DNA of 64,000 bases from NCBI GenBank assembly GCA_022827835.1, contig JAJEIO010000002.1:124001-188000 (forward strand), in the 5' to 3' direction. The first letter of the stretch is position 1. Every line of letters begins with the position of its first letter. The notes beneath the pieces were generated by a model. The model saw only the letters and a program-made list of their open reading frames with translations. It did not search any database and was not told the origin of the DNA. This document shows positions 18,940 through 27,182 of this stretch, piece after piece. The DNA comes from Candidatus Latescibacterota bacterium (GTDB lineage: Bacteria; Latescibacterota; UBA2968; UBA8231). The translations under genes were made by a program, and so were the position numbers.

Positions 18940-18967
18940 GTAGGGGCGATTCGCGAATCGCCCCTAC
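18940..18967. repeat. Perfect 28-bp palindrome (TAGGGGC family)
   Basis: The two 14-bp halves are exact reverse complements, beginning GTAGGGGCGATTCG. It starts 4 bp after the stop of the mannonate-dehydratase-like gene. A partial copy of its first half (GTAGGGGCGACTACG) sits about 35 bp downstream. A related palindrome lies at 59274-59294, so this is likely a dispersed extragenic palindromic repeat that may end transcripts. Confidence 0.85.
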
Positions 18968-19081
18968 AAGACATCGGCCACTGCGCTCCCTTCGACAGTA
19001 GGGGCGACTACGTCGGCAAATGGACACCCTCTTTTAGCCGCTCTATATTTGCCTTTTCAACCCCATTGGAAAGGTCCTGCC

Positions 19082-19834
19082 ATGTCTCATCTTACCTCCG
19101 CCGACAAGCGTTCCTTTAAGGAAAATGGCTGTCTCATCGTCCGCGGCGCACTCACGCCCGCGCAAATTCAAGCTGCTCAAGACGCCCTCTGGACCGGCAT
19201 TGACGCCGACCGCGACGATCCTGCAACTTGGGTCGAAGCTGGGCCGCGCACCCCTGTGCCCGCCCATCACCCGGCCATCCACGCTGCCGTCCACGAGTCG
19301 CCGCTCTTTGCGATGATGGAGGAAATGGTCGGCGAGGGTCAGCTCAATTCCGGCAGCGCCGGTCCCGCGTTGGTTTACCCAGCCAAAGACAAGGCTTGGT
19401 CCCTGCCCGAGCGCGGCCACCTCGACGGCTACTACACCCCGACCAACGGCGTGCCCGAAGGCACGGTCGGCTACATGACCATCAACGTCACGATCTACGT
19501 CGAGGACATCGACTCGCAGGGCGGCTGTTTCACCTATTGGCCCGGCAGCCATAATGTGGCGTACGAGTACTTCAAGACGCACTCGCTGCTGTCGGTGCAG
19601 GGCGGCGTTTCCAGCGACGTATTTGCGGAGGGAACCTTCCCCAAAGGAAGTGAATTCGTCGGCCAAGCCGGCGATGCCATCTTCTGGCACGGCCAGCTCT
19701 TTCACACGGGTTCCAAGAACGTCAATCACAACATCCGCATGGCCCTTATCGGCCGCTTTTCGCGCAAAGACACCAACGATATCCGCTTTGAGACCTGCGA
19801 CGACCAATGGACGCATTGGGAGGGGATTAGCTGA
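19082..19834 (+). CDS. Phytanoyl-CoA dioxygenase (PhyH) family protein
   Basis: This 250-residue Fe(II)/2-oxoglutarate oxygenase has the facial triad H-x-D in GHLDGYY and the distal His in FWHGQLFHTGSKN, followed by the 2-oxoglutarate-binding Arg region (NHNIRMAL). The substrate is unknown; bacterial PhyH enzymes hydroxylate diverse small molecules. AAAGG precedes the ATG at 19082. Its stop overlaps the isomerase start by 1 bp (TGATG), suggesting that the two act in one sugar- or polyol-related pathway. Confidence 0.9.
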   Translation: MSHLTSADKRSFKENGCLIVRGALTPAQIQAAQDALWTGIDADRDDPATWVEAGPRTPVPAHHPAIHAAVHESPLFAMMEEMVGEGQLNSGSAGPALVYPAKDKAWSLPERGHLDGYYTPTNGVPEGTVGYMTINVTIYVEDIDSQGGCFTYWPGSHNVAYEYFKTHSLLSVQGGVSSDVFAEGTFPKGSEFVGQAGDAIFWHGQLFHTGSKNVNHNIRMALIGRFSRKDTNDIRFETCDDQWTHWEGIS

Positions 19835-20610
19835 TGCACCTCGTCTTCAGCCCGACCCTCTGCCCGGACCTGCTCTTGCCCGAAGTACTCGACCTCGCCA
19901 AAGCGGCTGGCTTCTCCCGCCTCGAACTCTTCCGCGCTTACACCGAGAGCACCCCCGTCCACCGCGACTGGTCTGTGCCCATGGTCCGCACCGCCATTGC
20001 GGACGCTGGCGTGCAACTTGCCGGCTTCAACATCCGCAACCTCACCGGCCGCAAGGCCGACTCCGACGAGCGCAACCTCGCCTACAACCTGCGCCAGCTC
20101 GAATGGGACATCCACTTGGGCCGCGCCCTTGGCGTCAAAACCCTCAACACCAAGGGCGGTGCCCGCACGGACGAGGCGCTCGCCGACCTCATCGAAGGCG
20201 TCAACACACTCCTCGACAACATCCCCGATATCGCCCTCAACTTGGGCAACCACAAAGACAACCGCCTCCAAGGACTGGCTGACTACCAAGCGGTGATGCC
20301 CGAGTTGCCCGAGCGGGCGCGCGTGCTCTTGGACACCGGCCACTTGCTCTCGGTCGGCGAGCCGATTATGCCCTTTGCCGAGGCCCTCGCCGGGCGCATC
20401 GGTCTCGTCCACCTGCGCGATCAGCAGGGAGAAAAGCCCGTGCCCTTTGGGGAAGGGGAATTGCCTTTTGCGGAGTTGTTCGAGCTGTTAGCGGATAGCG
20501 ATTACGACGGCCCCCTCGTCGTCGAGCTTGAGGAGGTCGATTGGGACGAGCCGCTGTCGGCGGCTATTGCTGCGCGGGAATACGTCGAGGGTCTGCGGCC
20601 CCAATACTGA
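19834..20610 (+). CDS. Sugar phosphate isomerase/epimerase-like TIM barrel
   Basis: This 258-residue protein fits the AP-endonuclease-2/xylose isomerase-like TIM-barrel family. Metal-site strands are recognisable at FSRLELFRAY, IALNLGNHKD, VLLDTGHLLS and IGLVHLRDQQG, then LVVELEEVDWDEP. The family includes sugar isomerases, epimerases and inosose enzymes; substrate unknown. Translation is coupled to the PhyH gene upstream (1-bp overlap). The remaining 63 bp to the next gene include one copy of a direct repeat that also lies at 21140. Confidence 0.85.
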   Translation: MHLVFSPTLCPDLLLPEVLDLAKAAGFSRLELFRAYTESTPVHRDWSVPMVRTAIADAGVQLAGFNIRNLTGRKADSDERNLAYNLRQLEWDIHLGRALGVKTLNTKGGARTDEALADLIEGVNTLLDNIPDIALNLGNHKDNRLQGLADYQAVMPELPERARVLLDTGHLLSVGEPIMPFAEALAGRIGLVHLRDQQGEKPVPFGEGELPFAELFELLADSDYDGPLVVELEEVDWDEPLSAAIAAREYVEGLRPQY

Positions 20611-20673
20611 GGCCGGACAGCTCTCGTCTGAGTTTGGGCGCAGTGCCCCGTAGAAGCTATTTGGGACTTTTGA

Positions 20674-20961
20674 TTAAGCAGCTTTTGGCTTGACGTAAAT
20701 TTCGACTTGCATCCCCGCCCGCGTCAGCATATTAATCAGTTTATCCACACTAAAACGACTAATCTCCCCCTTCATTAAATTGCTAATGCGCGGTTGGGAC
20801 TCGCCAAAAAATGCCGCGGCTTGACGTTGGGTCCACCCTCTAGTTTCGATGTACTTTCTCAGGTCGAGCATTAAATCAGCCCGGACTTTTAGGCTCGCCG
20901 CTTGTTCCCGCTCGAAGCCGATATCCTCGAATACGTTATCGATGCCTCGGGTCACTTCCAT
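20674..20961 (-). CDS. XRE-type antitoxin (HigA/MqsA-like helix-turn-helix)
   Basis: This 95-residue DNA-binding protein has an N-terminal NVFEDIGF segment, then a helix-turn-helix (TQRQAAAFFGESQPRISNLMKGEISRFS, about 44-71) and the C-terminal MLTRAGMQVEIYVKP. This order is typical of antitoxins paired with Gp49/RelE-like toxins. AAGGAG lies 9 bp before the ATG. The toxin should be encoded just upstream on the same strand; only a damaged fragment is seen there, so this is probably an orphan antitoxin. Base composition is richer in AT than nearby genes. Confidence 0.85.
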   Translation of the reverse strand: MEVTRGIDNVFEDIGFEREQAASLKVRADLMLDLRKYIETRGWTQRQAAAFFGESQPRISNLMKGEISRFSVDKLINMLTRAGMQVEIYVKPKAA

Positions 20962-20976
20962 AGTGTAGTCTCCTTA

Positions 20977-21076
20977 TCATCCTTGCCTATGTCTTAGCAG
21001 CATCCGGTATCGTTGCTGGCCAAGTTGAATATCTTGCTTCGATGCGACCCAAGAAATTGACTTGTTTAACATACAC
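20977..21076 (-). pseudogene. Remnant of a Gp49/RelE-like toxin gene
   Basis: Reading leftward, a frame ends 15 bp before the antitoxin with SKQDIQLGQQRYRMLLRHRQ and a stop. This matches in layout the C-terminus of Gp49/RelE-like toxins (a TPKxEI-L-x-R-L-like helix, about 20 residues from the end). Just upstream, in another frame, VYVKQVNFLG resembles the preceding VYVLHVFxKK strand of that family. The two pieces need a frameshift to join, and no N-terminal portion is visible. The call rests on the antitoxin next to it and on short similarity only. Confidence 0.4.
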
Positions 21077-21246
21077 TTAATATACCTAATTCGGCATAAA
21101 AGCAACTAGAAATAGGGATGTCCATCCTCTCGCCCTCGCCTGAGTTTGGGCGCGATGCATATTAGGGTAGACCTTACTCCTGCCGTTTGCCCCACCCCAT
21201 CTCACCCCATACATTCCCCACCTAGACCCCCACTCAGGAGCCTACC

Positions 21247-23133
21247 ATGAAACGCATCACTACCGCCGACTTCCGAGACTATCGCCGCGACCGCTTCATC
21301 GACGCCCAAACCACCCGCGCCGCCCGCCTCGCCCCCACCTATATGCTCACCAACGAAATGGGCGTTGACGGCGACATCTGCGAAGAACTCACGCCCGCTC
21401 TCTGTGCAAAAGTCGAATTCGACATCCCCTCGGCCAAGACCAAAGGAGCCGAACTGCTCTTTTACGTCAACGCCGACAAATCCACCGTCGACAAACCCAT
21501 GCGGCTCCAAGTCAACGGCCACGTCCTCACCCACCGCCAAGACCGCGAGCGCATGCTCACCGGCGGTTGGGACCGCAAGAAAATCGCCGCCAAATACCTC
21601 AAAAAAGGCACCAACGAATTCGTGTTCTCGCACAGCGGTGTGCTGCACATCGACCCCTTCCCGGGCGGTCTGGCCGACGCGCCCTCAAGCCGTTCGAGCC
21701 GCAGTTTTGACGGCGGCAAGACTTGGCACCAAGGCACCTTGGGCGAAGCCCGCGCCATTGAAGGCGAATATCTGGTGCGACTGCGCGTCAAGGGACATCC
21801 GCCCCAAGGGACGCTCTGCTCGCCAGTCATCGACCTCGCCGACGAAGACGGCCGCGGCCGCATCGCCCCCAGGATGGGCATTCGCCGCCTGCACCTGAAA
21901 GCGCGGATGCGTCAACCGCAGGGGACCCAAATACACTTCGAGCTACGCGCGGGTGCGACGCCTTCCTTTGACCCGCGCACTTGGACGGCTTGGGAGCGAG
22001 GCACCGCCTTGCAGTGGCCCGGGCGCTTCGTGCAGTGGCGCGCCATCCTCGAAACCAACGCGGCCAACAAGACCCCGACCCTCCAATCCGTCACGCTCGA
22101 AGCCGACATCGAGGAAGACGCCAAGAGCCTCACCCCCTTCAAGCGGGCAGAATTCGACCAACCCGAACTCGTACACAGCTCGTACTCCTTCGCCTATATG
22201 GGACTGCACCCGCACCAAGAGCGGCTGCGCAAGCAGTACCGCCTCGACGAAGTCATCGCCGCGGGCAAAACCGAACTCGAACAACTAGCCCTTTTGCGCG
22301 ACTGGGTCCACAGCCAATGGCTGGGCTGGCAATCCGACAAATATCCCCATTGCCCCTCTTGGAACCCCCTCGAAGTCCTCGACACTACCAAGGGCGACTG
22401 GGGCTTTGGCATGTGTACCCACTACGGGGCGGTGTTCGCTGGCTGCGCCTCGTCCCTAGGGTGGGTGGCCCGCTCAATCGTCGTCGATCACCACTGCTTG
22501 GCCGAGGTCTGGTGCGAGGAGTTGCAAAAGTGGATCCTCGAAGACGCTGGGCCGGCCCGCGAATTCGACGCCACCTACGAAATCGACGGCGTGCCCATCA
22601 ACGCCTTAGAACTGCACGAGGCCGCGGCGGACGAGCGGCGCGAAACGATCATGGCCAACAAGCTGCCGCAAAAAGTCGTCGAGCCCATGAGCAACTACAT
22701 CGACGTCTTCTGCCGCTTCGGCATTCCGCTGCGCAACACGCACCTGATCTTCGCCGAGCCAGCAGAGCTGCGCCACGGCGCTGGGCAGTACCACTGGGAT
22801 GGCTATCTGTGGTGGTCGGACGACGTCGATCCGCGCTACGCCGAATACTCTTTGCAGACCTCTCGCATCGGGGACTTCTACTGGTCGGTCAACCAGACGC
22901 GGCTCTACCTCCAGGTGGCGGAAAAGGTGCGCACGCTGCAAGTCGATCTAGAGCACACCGCGCCCAACTTCTCGCACTTCTTGGTGCGCCAAGACGGCGG
23001 CCCGTGGCGCGAGGAGCGCGAATCCCGCTTTGAGTGGACGCTCGCCGAGGGCGAAAACCTGCTCGAAGCTCGGGCGGTCAATATCTTCGGCAAGCAGGGC
23101 CGCATCGCCAAAGCGTGCGTCGAAGCGTCGTAA
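21247..23133 (+). CDS. Transglutaminase-like domain protein
   Basis: The 628-residue protein has a beta-rich N-terminal half with no signal peptide, including a jelly-roll-like region (about 50-290, KVEFDIPSAKTKGAELLFYV) and a region resembling sugar-binding modules. The transglutaminase-like core is at about 340-450, with C390 (FGMCTHYGAVFAG), H416 (VDHHCLAEVW) and a following Asp (WILEDAG). Such cores can be thiol proteases, peptide N-glycanases or cross-linkers; function unknown. The C-terminal region resembles an Ig-like fold (GPWREERESRFEWTLAEGEN). It is followed after 13 bp by a flippase gene, hinting at cell-surface work. Confidence 0.82.
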   Translation: MKRITTADFRDYRRDRFIDAQTTRAARLAPTYMLTNEMGVDGDICEELTPALCAKVEFDIPSAKTKGAELLFYVNADKSTVDKPMRLQVNGHVLTHRQDRERMLTGGWDRKKIAAKYLKKGTNEFVFSHSGVLHIDPFPGGLADAPSSRSSRSFDGGKTWHQGTLGEARAIEGEYLVRLRVKGHPPQGTLCSPVIDLADEDGRGRIAPRMGIRRLHLKARMRQPQGTQIHFELRAGATPSFDPRTWTAWERGTALQWPGRFVQWRAILETNAANKTPTLQSVTLEADIEEDAKSLTPFKRAEFDQPELVHSSYSFAYMGLHPHQERLRKQYRLDEVIAAGKTELEQLALLRDWVHSQWLGWQSDKYPHCPSWNPLEVLDTTKGDWGFGMCTHYGAVFAGCASSLGWVARSIVVDHHCLAEVWCEELQKWILEDAGPAREFDATYEIDGVPINALELHEAAADERRETIMANKLPQKVVEPMSNYIDVFCRFGIPLRNTHLIFAEPAELRHGAGQYHWDGYLWWSDDVDPRYAEYSLQTSRIGDFYWSVNQTRLYLQVAEKVRTLQVDLEHTAPNFSHFLVRQDGGPWREERESRFEWTLAEGENLLEARAVNIFGKQGRIAKACVEAS

Positions 23134-23146
23134 AGCCACCTAGCCT

Positions 23147-24586
23147 GTGAGCGCCTCGCTCTCTCTGGCCACGCGCGCCCTGCGCGGTTTTCTCTGGAAC
23201 GGCAGCGCTTCCGTTATCCAGCTCGGCGTCATGCTGGCGCTCTACAAGCTTTTACCGCTTGAGAAGCTGGGCCATTTTGAGTGGGCACTCGCCCTAGTGA
23301 TGCTCCTATCGCTGGTCGGCGACTTGGGGCTGGGCGCGGCCTTGGTCCAGCTACCGGACGCGGGAGAGGAACACTTCGACACGGCCTTCTGGACCTGTTT
23401 GAGCTGGGGACTGCTGCTCACCGCCGCGGTCGTCGCCGCCGTCTCTTGGCTCGCTCCTCTTTTGGGGGGCGAAGACCCGCACACCTTCAGCCGCGTCCTG
23501 CGCACGCTCTGCCTGGCGATTCCCTGCGCCTCATTGGCGGGCCTGTTGCGGGCCAGACTTCAGCGCGACCTCGACTTCCGCGCCGTGGCCCTTTCCGAAC
23601 TCGTCTCGGTCCTGACCTTTGCTTTCACAGTGACACTGTTACTTTTCTGGCGACCCGAATTGGGAGTCCTAGTCCCGGTTATCGGATCAGTTGTACGCGA
23701 ACTAGGGCTCTTCAGCAGCCTCGCGCTTTCGGCCCGCTGGCTTCCGCGCTTGCGCTTCCGGATCCAAGCGCTGCGCCAGATCCTTCGCTTCGCGCTGAAT
23801 CTCACGGGGTCGCGCGTAGTGGCCCTGCTCAATACCAAGATCGCTTATGCCTTCATCTTCGTACCGCTGGGGGCCACGGCCCAAGCCTATTACAGCTTGG
23901 CCGAGCGATTGACCTTGCAACCCCTGACCCGGCTGGCCACGACCATCCAGCGCGTTTCCTTCCCGACCTTTTCGACGATCGTGGACGACGACTCGCTCCT
24001 GCGCCGTGGCTATTTGTCCTCGGTACAAGGCTTAATACTAGCGCTAGGTCCAGTTCTCGCGGGGATATTCGTCTTCGCGCCGGAGATTGCCGCCTTGCTC
24101 AACACCGAGCCGATGTGGATGGTGCTGCGCCTGTTGGCCGCGGCCACGCTTTTGAAAGTCGCCAGCACCTTGGTCGGCTCGATTTTTATGGCCAAAGGCA
24201 AGACCAACTGGTCTTTCTACTGGTCGCTCTTTAGCATGGGGGTGCTGATCCCGGCCCTGTACTTCTATGGCCTGCCGCGCGGCGTCGAAGGCGTGGCCAG
24301 CGTCATCGCCGCCGCCGCCCTGCTGTTCTTGCTGCTTTCGCAGTACCTCGTCAACCGCTTGATCGGCCTGCCTTTTGCAACCTATCTCGCCGCGCTCAGC
24401 CGTCCCGGTTTGGTGGTCGCCTTTGTCTTCACCGTTCTCCTGCTGGCCCGCCCCCTCCTGCCCTGGTCACCGCTCGCCGTTCTTATCGTAGGTGCGATCC
24501 TCGCTAGTGTCGCCACCTCAGCGGCTCTCCTCCTCTTTGCCCGCGACCTTTGTCGCACCTATTGGGCGAGCCTGCGCGGAACCTGA
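23147..24586 (+). CDS. Polysaccharide flippase (Wzx/PST family)
   Basis: The 479-residue integral membrane protein has about 12-14 hydrophobic segments and the N-terminal FLWNGSASVIQLGVMLALYKLL pattern of oligosaccharide-repeat flippases, which move lipid-linked sugars across the inner membrane. The conserved region PLTRLATTIQRVSFPTFSTI near the middle matches the PST/MATE-like family. Start GTG at 23147 lies 13 bp after the transglutaminase-like stop. No glycosyltransferases are adjacent, so the exported glycan is unknown. Confidence 0.88.
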   Translation: MSASLSLATRALRGFLWNGSASVIQLGVMLALYKLLPLEKLGHFEWALALVMLLSLVGDLGLGAALVQLPDAGEEHFDTAFWTCLSWGLLLTAAVVAAVSWLAPLLGGEDPHTFSRVLRTLCLAIPCASLAGLLRARLQRDLDFRAVALSELVSVLTFAFTVTLLLFWRPELGVLVPVIGSVVRELGLFSSLALSARWLPRLRFRIQALRQILRFALNLTGSRVVALLNTKIAYAFIFVPLGATAQAYYSLAERLTLQPLTRLATTIQRVSFPTFSTIVDDDSLLRRGYLSSVQGLILALGPVLAGIFVFAPEIAALLNTEPMWMVLRLLAAATLLKVASTLVGSIFMAKGKTNWSFYWSLFSMGVLIPALYFYGLPRGVEGVASVIAAAALLFLLLSQYLVNRLIGLPFATYLAALSRPGLVVAFVFTVLLLARPLLPWSPLAVLIVGAILASVATSAALLLFARDLCRTYWASLRGT

Positions 24587-24628
24587 TTCTTTCCAAGCGC
24601 AACGTTCACGCCGATAGCGCGGTGAATT

Positions 24629-24657
24629 TTGCGCGGATGTTCTTTTTGGAATATGTT
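24629..24657 (+). promoter_or_regulatory. Weak predicted promoter of pdxS
   Basis: TTGCGC (24629-24634) and TATGTT (24652-24657) are 17 bp apart, 32 bp before the pdxS ATG. The match to consensus is modest (three and four of six bases). Confidence 0.35.
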
Positions 24658-24688
24658 TTTAGGCAACTGTTCTAAAGGAGATTGCGCT

Positions 24689-25588
24689 ATGAGCGAGATA
24701 CAAAACGGCCAGACTGGCACCCTGCGCCTCAAGACCGGCCTAGCCGAAATGCTCAAGGGCGGCGTCATCATGGACGTCGTCACCGCCGACCAAGCTAAGA
24801 TCGCCGAAGACGCCGGGGCCACCTCGGTCATGGCGCTGGAAAGAGTGCCCGCCGATATCCGCGCGGAAGGCGGTGTGTCGCGCATGTCGAGCATTGAGAA
24901 GCTGCGCCAGATCATGGAGGCGACCTCCATTCCGGTCATGGCCAAATGCCGCATTGGCCACTTCGCCGAAGCGCAGATGCTCCAAGCCCTCGGGATCGAC
25001 TACATCGACGAAAGCGAAGTCCTGACCCCGGCCGACGAGCACTATCACGTCGATAAGTTCGCCTTTGAAGTTCCCTTCGTCTGCGGCTGCCGCAACCTCG
25101 GCGAAGCCCTGCGGCGGATTGGCGAGGGCGCGGCCATGATCCGCACCAAGGGCGAGGCAGGCTCGGGCAACATCGTCGAAGCTGTGCGCCACATGCGCTC
25201 AGTCACCGACGAGATCCGCCGGCTGACGATTCTGCGTCCCGAGCAGCTAATGACCGCAGCCAAAGACCTAGGCGCACCGTATGAACTGGTCCGCTGGGTC
25301 GCCGAGCACGGCAAGCTGCCAGTGCCCAATTTTGCCGCCGGCGGCGTCGCCACGCCAGCCGATGCCTCACTGATGATGCAACTCGGCGCGGAAGCCATTT
25401 TCGTCGGCTCTGGGATCTTTAAGTCCGGCGATCCAGCCATCCGCGCCAAAGCCATCGTCGAAGCCACCACTCACTACGACGACCCAGAGGTCCTAATCCG
25501 CGTCTCTGAAAACCTCGGCGAGGCCATGGTCGGCATCAACATCGACACCCTCGAAGAGAAGGACAAACTACAAACTCGCGGCTGGTAG
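24689..25588 (+). CDS. pdxS: Pyridoxal 5'-phosphate synthase subunit PdxS
   Basis: The 299-residue enzyme builds PLP from ribose 5-phosphate, glyceraldehyde 3-phosphate and ammonia supplied by PdxT. It is highly conserved: [21 protein letters not shown] at the N-terminus, catalytic lysines in MAKCRIGH and [12 protein letters not shown], and the phosphate site [19 protein letters not shown] lies 8 bp before the ATG at 24689; an upstream in-frame start at 24629 overlaps the likely promoter and is rejected. The C-terminal tail ([14 protein letters not shown]) is complete. pdxT follows after 68 bp. Confidence 0.97.
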   Translation: MSEIQNGQTGTLRLKTGLAEMLKGGVIMDVVTADQAKIAEDAGATSVMALERVPADIRAEGGVSRMSSIEKLRQIMEATSIPVMAKCRIGHFAEAQMLQALGIDYIDESEVLTPADEHYHVDKFAFEVPFVCGCRNLGEALRRIGEGAAMIRTKGEAGSGNIVEAVRHMRSVTDEIRRLTILRPEQLMTAAKDLGAPYELVRWVAEHGKLPVPNFAAGGVATPADASLMMQLGAEAIFVGSGIFKSGDPAIRAKAIVEATTHYDDPEVLIRVSENLGEAMVGINIDTLEEKDKLQTRGW

Positions 25589-25614
25589 GACGTCGCACAG
25601 ATGCAAACGGAAAA

Positions 25615-25646
25615 TGCCCCGTCTCTGCTCTGTCAGGGACGGGGCA
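25615..25646 (+). promoter_or_regulatory. Stem-loop between pdxS and pdxT
   Basis: TGCCCCGTC (25615-25623) pairs with GACGGGGCA (25638-25646); the stem extends to 11 of 12 pairs with an 8-nt loop. No T run follows, so it is not a classical terminator. Its 3' arm ends 10 bp before the pdxT ATG, where a ribosome site would sit, so it may lower pdxT translation or stabilise the pdxS end. Confidence 0.6.
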
Positions 25647-25656
25647 ATCTTGTGAT

Positions 25657-26226
25657 ATGATTGGAATTTTGGGATTGCAGGGCGACTACGCGGCCCACGG
25701 CAAAATGCTCGACGCATTGGCGGTCGAATCCCGCGTGGTCAAAAAGCCGGAGCAATTGTCCACGGTTGACGGCCTAATCTTCCCCGGCGGCGAGAGCACG
25801 ACGTTAATCAAGCTCATGGACTCTTGGGGGTTCTGGACACCGCTGCGGGACTTCGCCGCGGCCGACAACCCCATTTTTGGCACCTGCGCCGGAATGATCC
25901 TATTGGCCAAAAGCGTCTCCAACCCGCCGCAGAAGTCCCTCGGACTGATCGACATCGACGTCGAGCGCAACAGCTATGGCCGCCAAGTCGATAGCTTCGA
26001 GGGGGCGGGCGTTTGGGCGGCAGATGGGCAACCGCGATCACTGCCGATGATCTTCATCCGCGCGCCCCGCATTGCGCGGTTGGGCGACGGAGTCGCGGCG
26101 CTGGCGACCTGTGGCGATGATGTGGTCGTGGCGCGCCAAGGCCAAGTGCTCGTCGCCTCGTTCCATCCCGAACTGACCAGCGATTTGAGCCTACATCGCT
26201 ATTTCGTCGATATGGTCGGGCGCTAG
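25657..26226 (+). CDS. pdxT: Pyridoxal 5'-phosphate synthase glutaminase subunit PdxT
   Basis: The 189-residue class I glutaminase feeds ammonia to PdxS. The nucleophile is C77 (FGTCAGMIL), and the His-Glu pair is H170/E172 (SFHPELT). The glutamine-binding GGES is at 44-47. No good ribosome site is seen; the strong stem-loop directly upstream covers that position. A downstream start would remove the conserved GILGLQGDY, so the ATG at 25657 is kept. Confidence 0.96.
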   Translation: MIGILGLQGDYAAHGKMLDALAVESRVVKKPEQLSTVDGLIFPGGESTTLIKLMDSWGFWTPLRDFAAADNPIFGTCAGMILLAKSVSNPPQKSLGLIDIDVERNSYGRQVDSFEGAGVWAADGQPRSLPMIFIRAPRIARLGDGVAALATCGDDVVVARQGQVLVASFHPELTSDLSLHRYFVDMVGR

Positions 26227-26299
26227 GAATTTTTCTACCTGCTCAATCCAATCTCGACTAGGCCTGCACGAATTTCGACTAACCTAAAAGGAACCGTCC

Positions 26300-27139
26300 A
26301 TGATCGTCGACACCCACGTCCACATATGGGAAATGTCCGAAAAATATCCCATCGGACCTACCGCCCCGAACTGGACCTCCGAGCCGGACGAACCCGCCAC
26401 CGCGGACGAGCTAATCGAGGACATGGACCAAAACGGCGTTGACCGCAGCGTCTTGGTGCAGACTAGCTGGTCCACTTGGGACAACGGCTATATCGCCGAT
26501 TCGCAGGCGCGCTTCCCCGACCGCTTTATCGGCCACGGCATGCTCGACCCGCAAAATCCAGACAATGCCGATCAGGCGCGCTATTGGATGGAGGAACGCA
26601 GCTTAGTCGGTTTTCGCTTCCACCCCATGTACTACCCAGACGAAAAAGTCCTGACCACGCCCCAGAACCGTCCCCTGTGGGAAGTCCTAGCCGCAATGGG
26701 CGCTGTCATCCAGTTCCACCTCAACGCCGCCTTCGCCGATCAAGTAGCTGAAATCGCCCGCCGCCATCCGCAGATGCCCCTGCTATTGGACCACATGGGC
26801 TATCCCAACCTCGACGAGCCCGCCGAGGCTTTTCAACCCATCGTCGAGCTAGCAACCTTCGACAACGTGGCCGTAAAAATCTCGGATGTCCACGGCCGCT
26901 CGAAGCAGACTTTTCCCTATGCCGACGTGCATCCCTTCATCCGGCGTCTGCACCACGCCTTTGGGGCCGAGCGCATGCTGTGGGGCACTGGTTATCCGGG
27001 ACACCACCGCACCAAGCACAACTGGCCGACTCTAGGCGAGGAGTTGCGCCTAGTGCAGGAGGGTTTCGACTTTCTCAGCCCCCGCGAAAAAGACCAGATG
27101 CTAGGCGGTACAGCCGCCCGTATATGGGGACTGACCTGA
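26300..27139 (+). CDS. Amidohydrolase-2 family metal-dependent hydrolase
   Basis: The 279-residue TIM-barrel hydrolase starts with the metal-binding VDTHVHIWE (3-11). Further metal-site candidates are IQFHLN, LLLDHMGYPN and the Asp/Gly turn MLWGTGYPGHH, all typical of the COG3618 lactonase/decarboxylase group. Members hydrolyse sugar lactones (for example L-fuconolactone) or decarboxylate aromatic acids. The normal final catalytic Asp (WGSDxP in many relatives) is replaced here by WGTGYP, which makes the exact chemistry doubtful. AAAGGAA precedes the ATG. Confidence 0.85.
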   Translation: MIVDTHVHIWEMSEKYPIGPTAPNWTSEPDEPATADELIEDMDQNGVDRSVLVQTSWSTWDNGYIADSQARFPDRFIGHGMLDPQNPDNADQARYWMEERSLVGFRFHPMYYPDEKVLTTPQNRPLWEVLAAMGAVIQFHLNAAFADQVAEIARRHPQMPLLLDHMGYPNLDEPAEAFQPIVELATFDNVAVKISDVHGRSKQTFPYADVHPFIRRLHHAFGAERMLWGTGYPGHHRTKHNWPTLGEELRLVQEGFDFLSPREKDQMLGGTAARIWGLT

Positions 27140-27182
27140 CCTTTACAAGTTCGTTCATCCACAATCCAAAAGGGAGGCCCGT

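Larger units (their letters stand above)
20628..21153. repeat. Direct repeat pair bracketing the antitoxin region
   Basis: The 14-mer CTGAGTTTGGGCGC occurs at 20628-20641 and again at 21140-21153. Extending outward, 21 of 24 positions agree. The pair encloses the antitoxin gene and the toxin remnant, about 500 bp, as a small inserted unit might leave. Confidence 0.6.
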
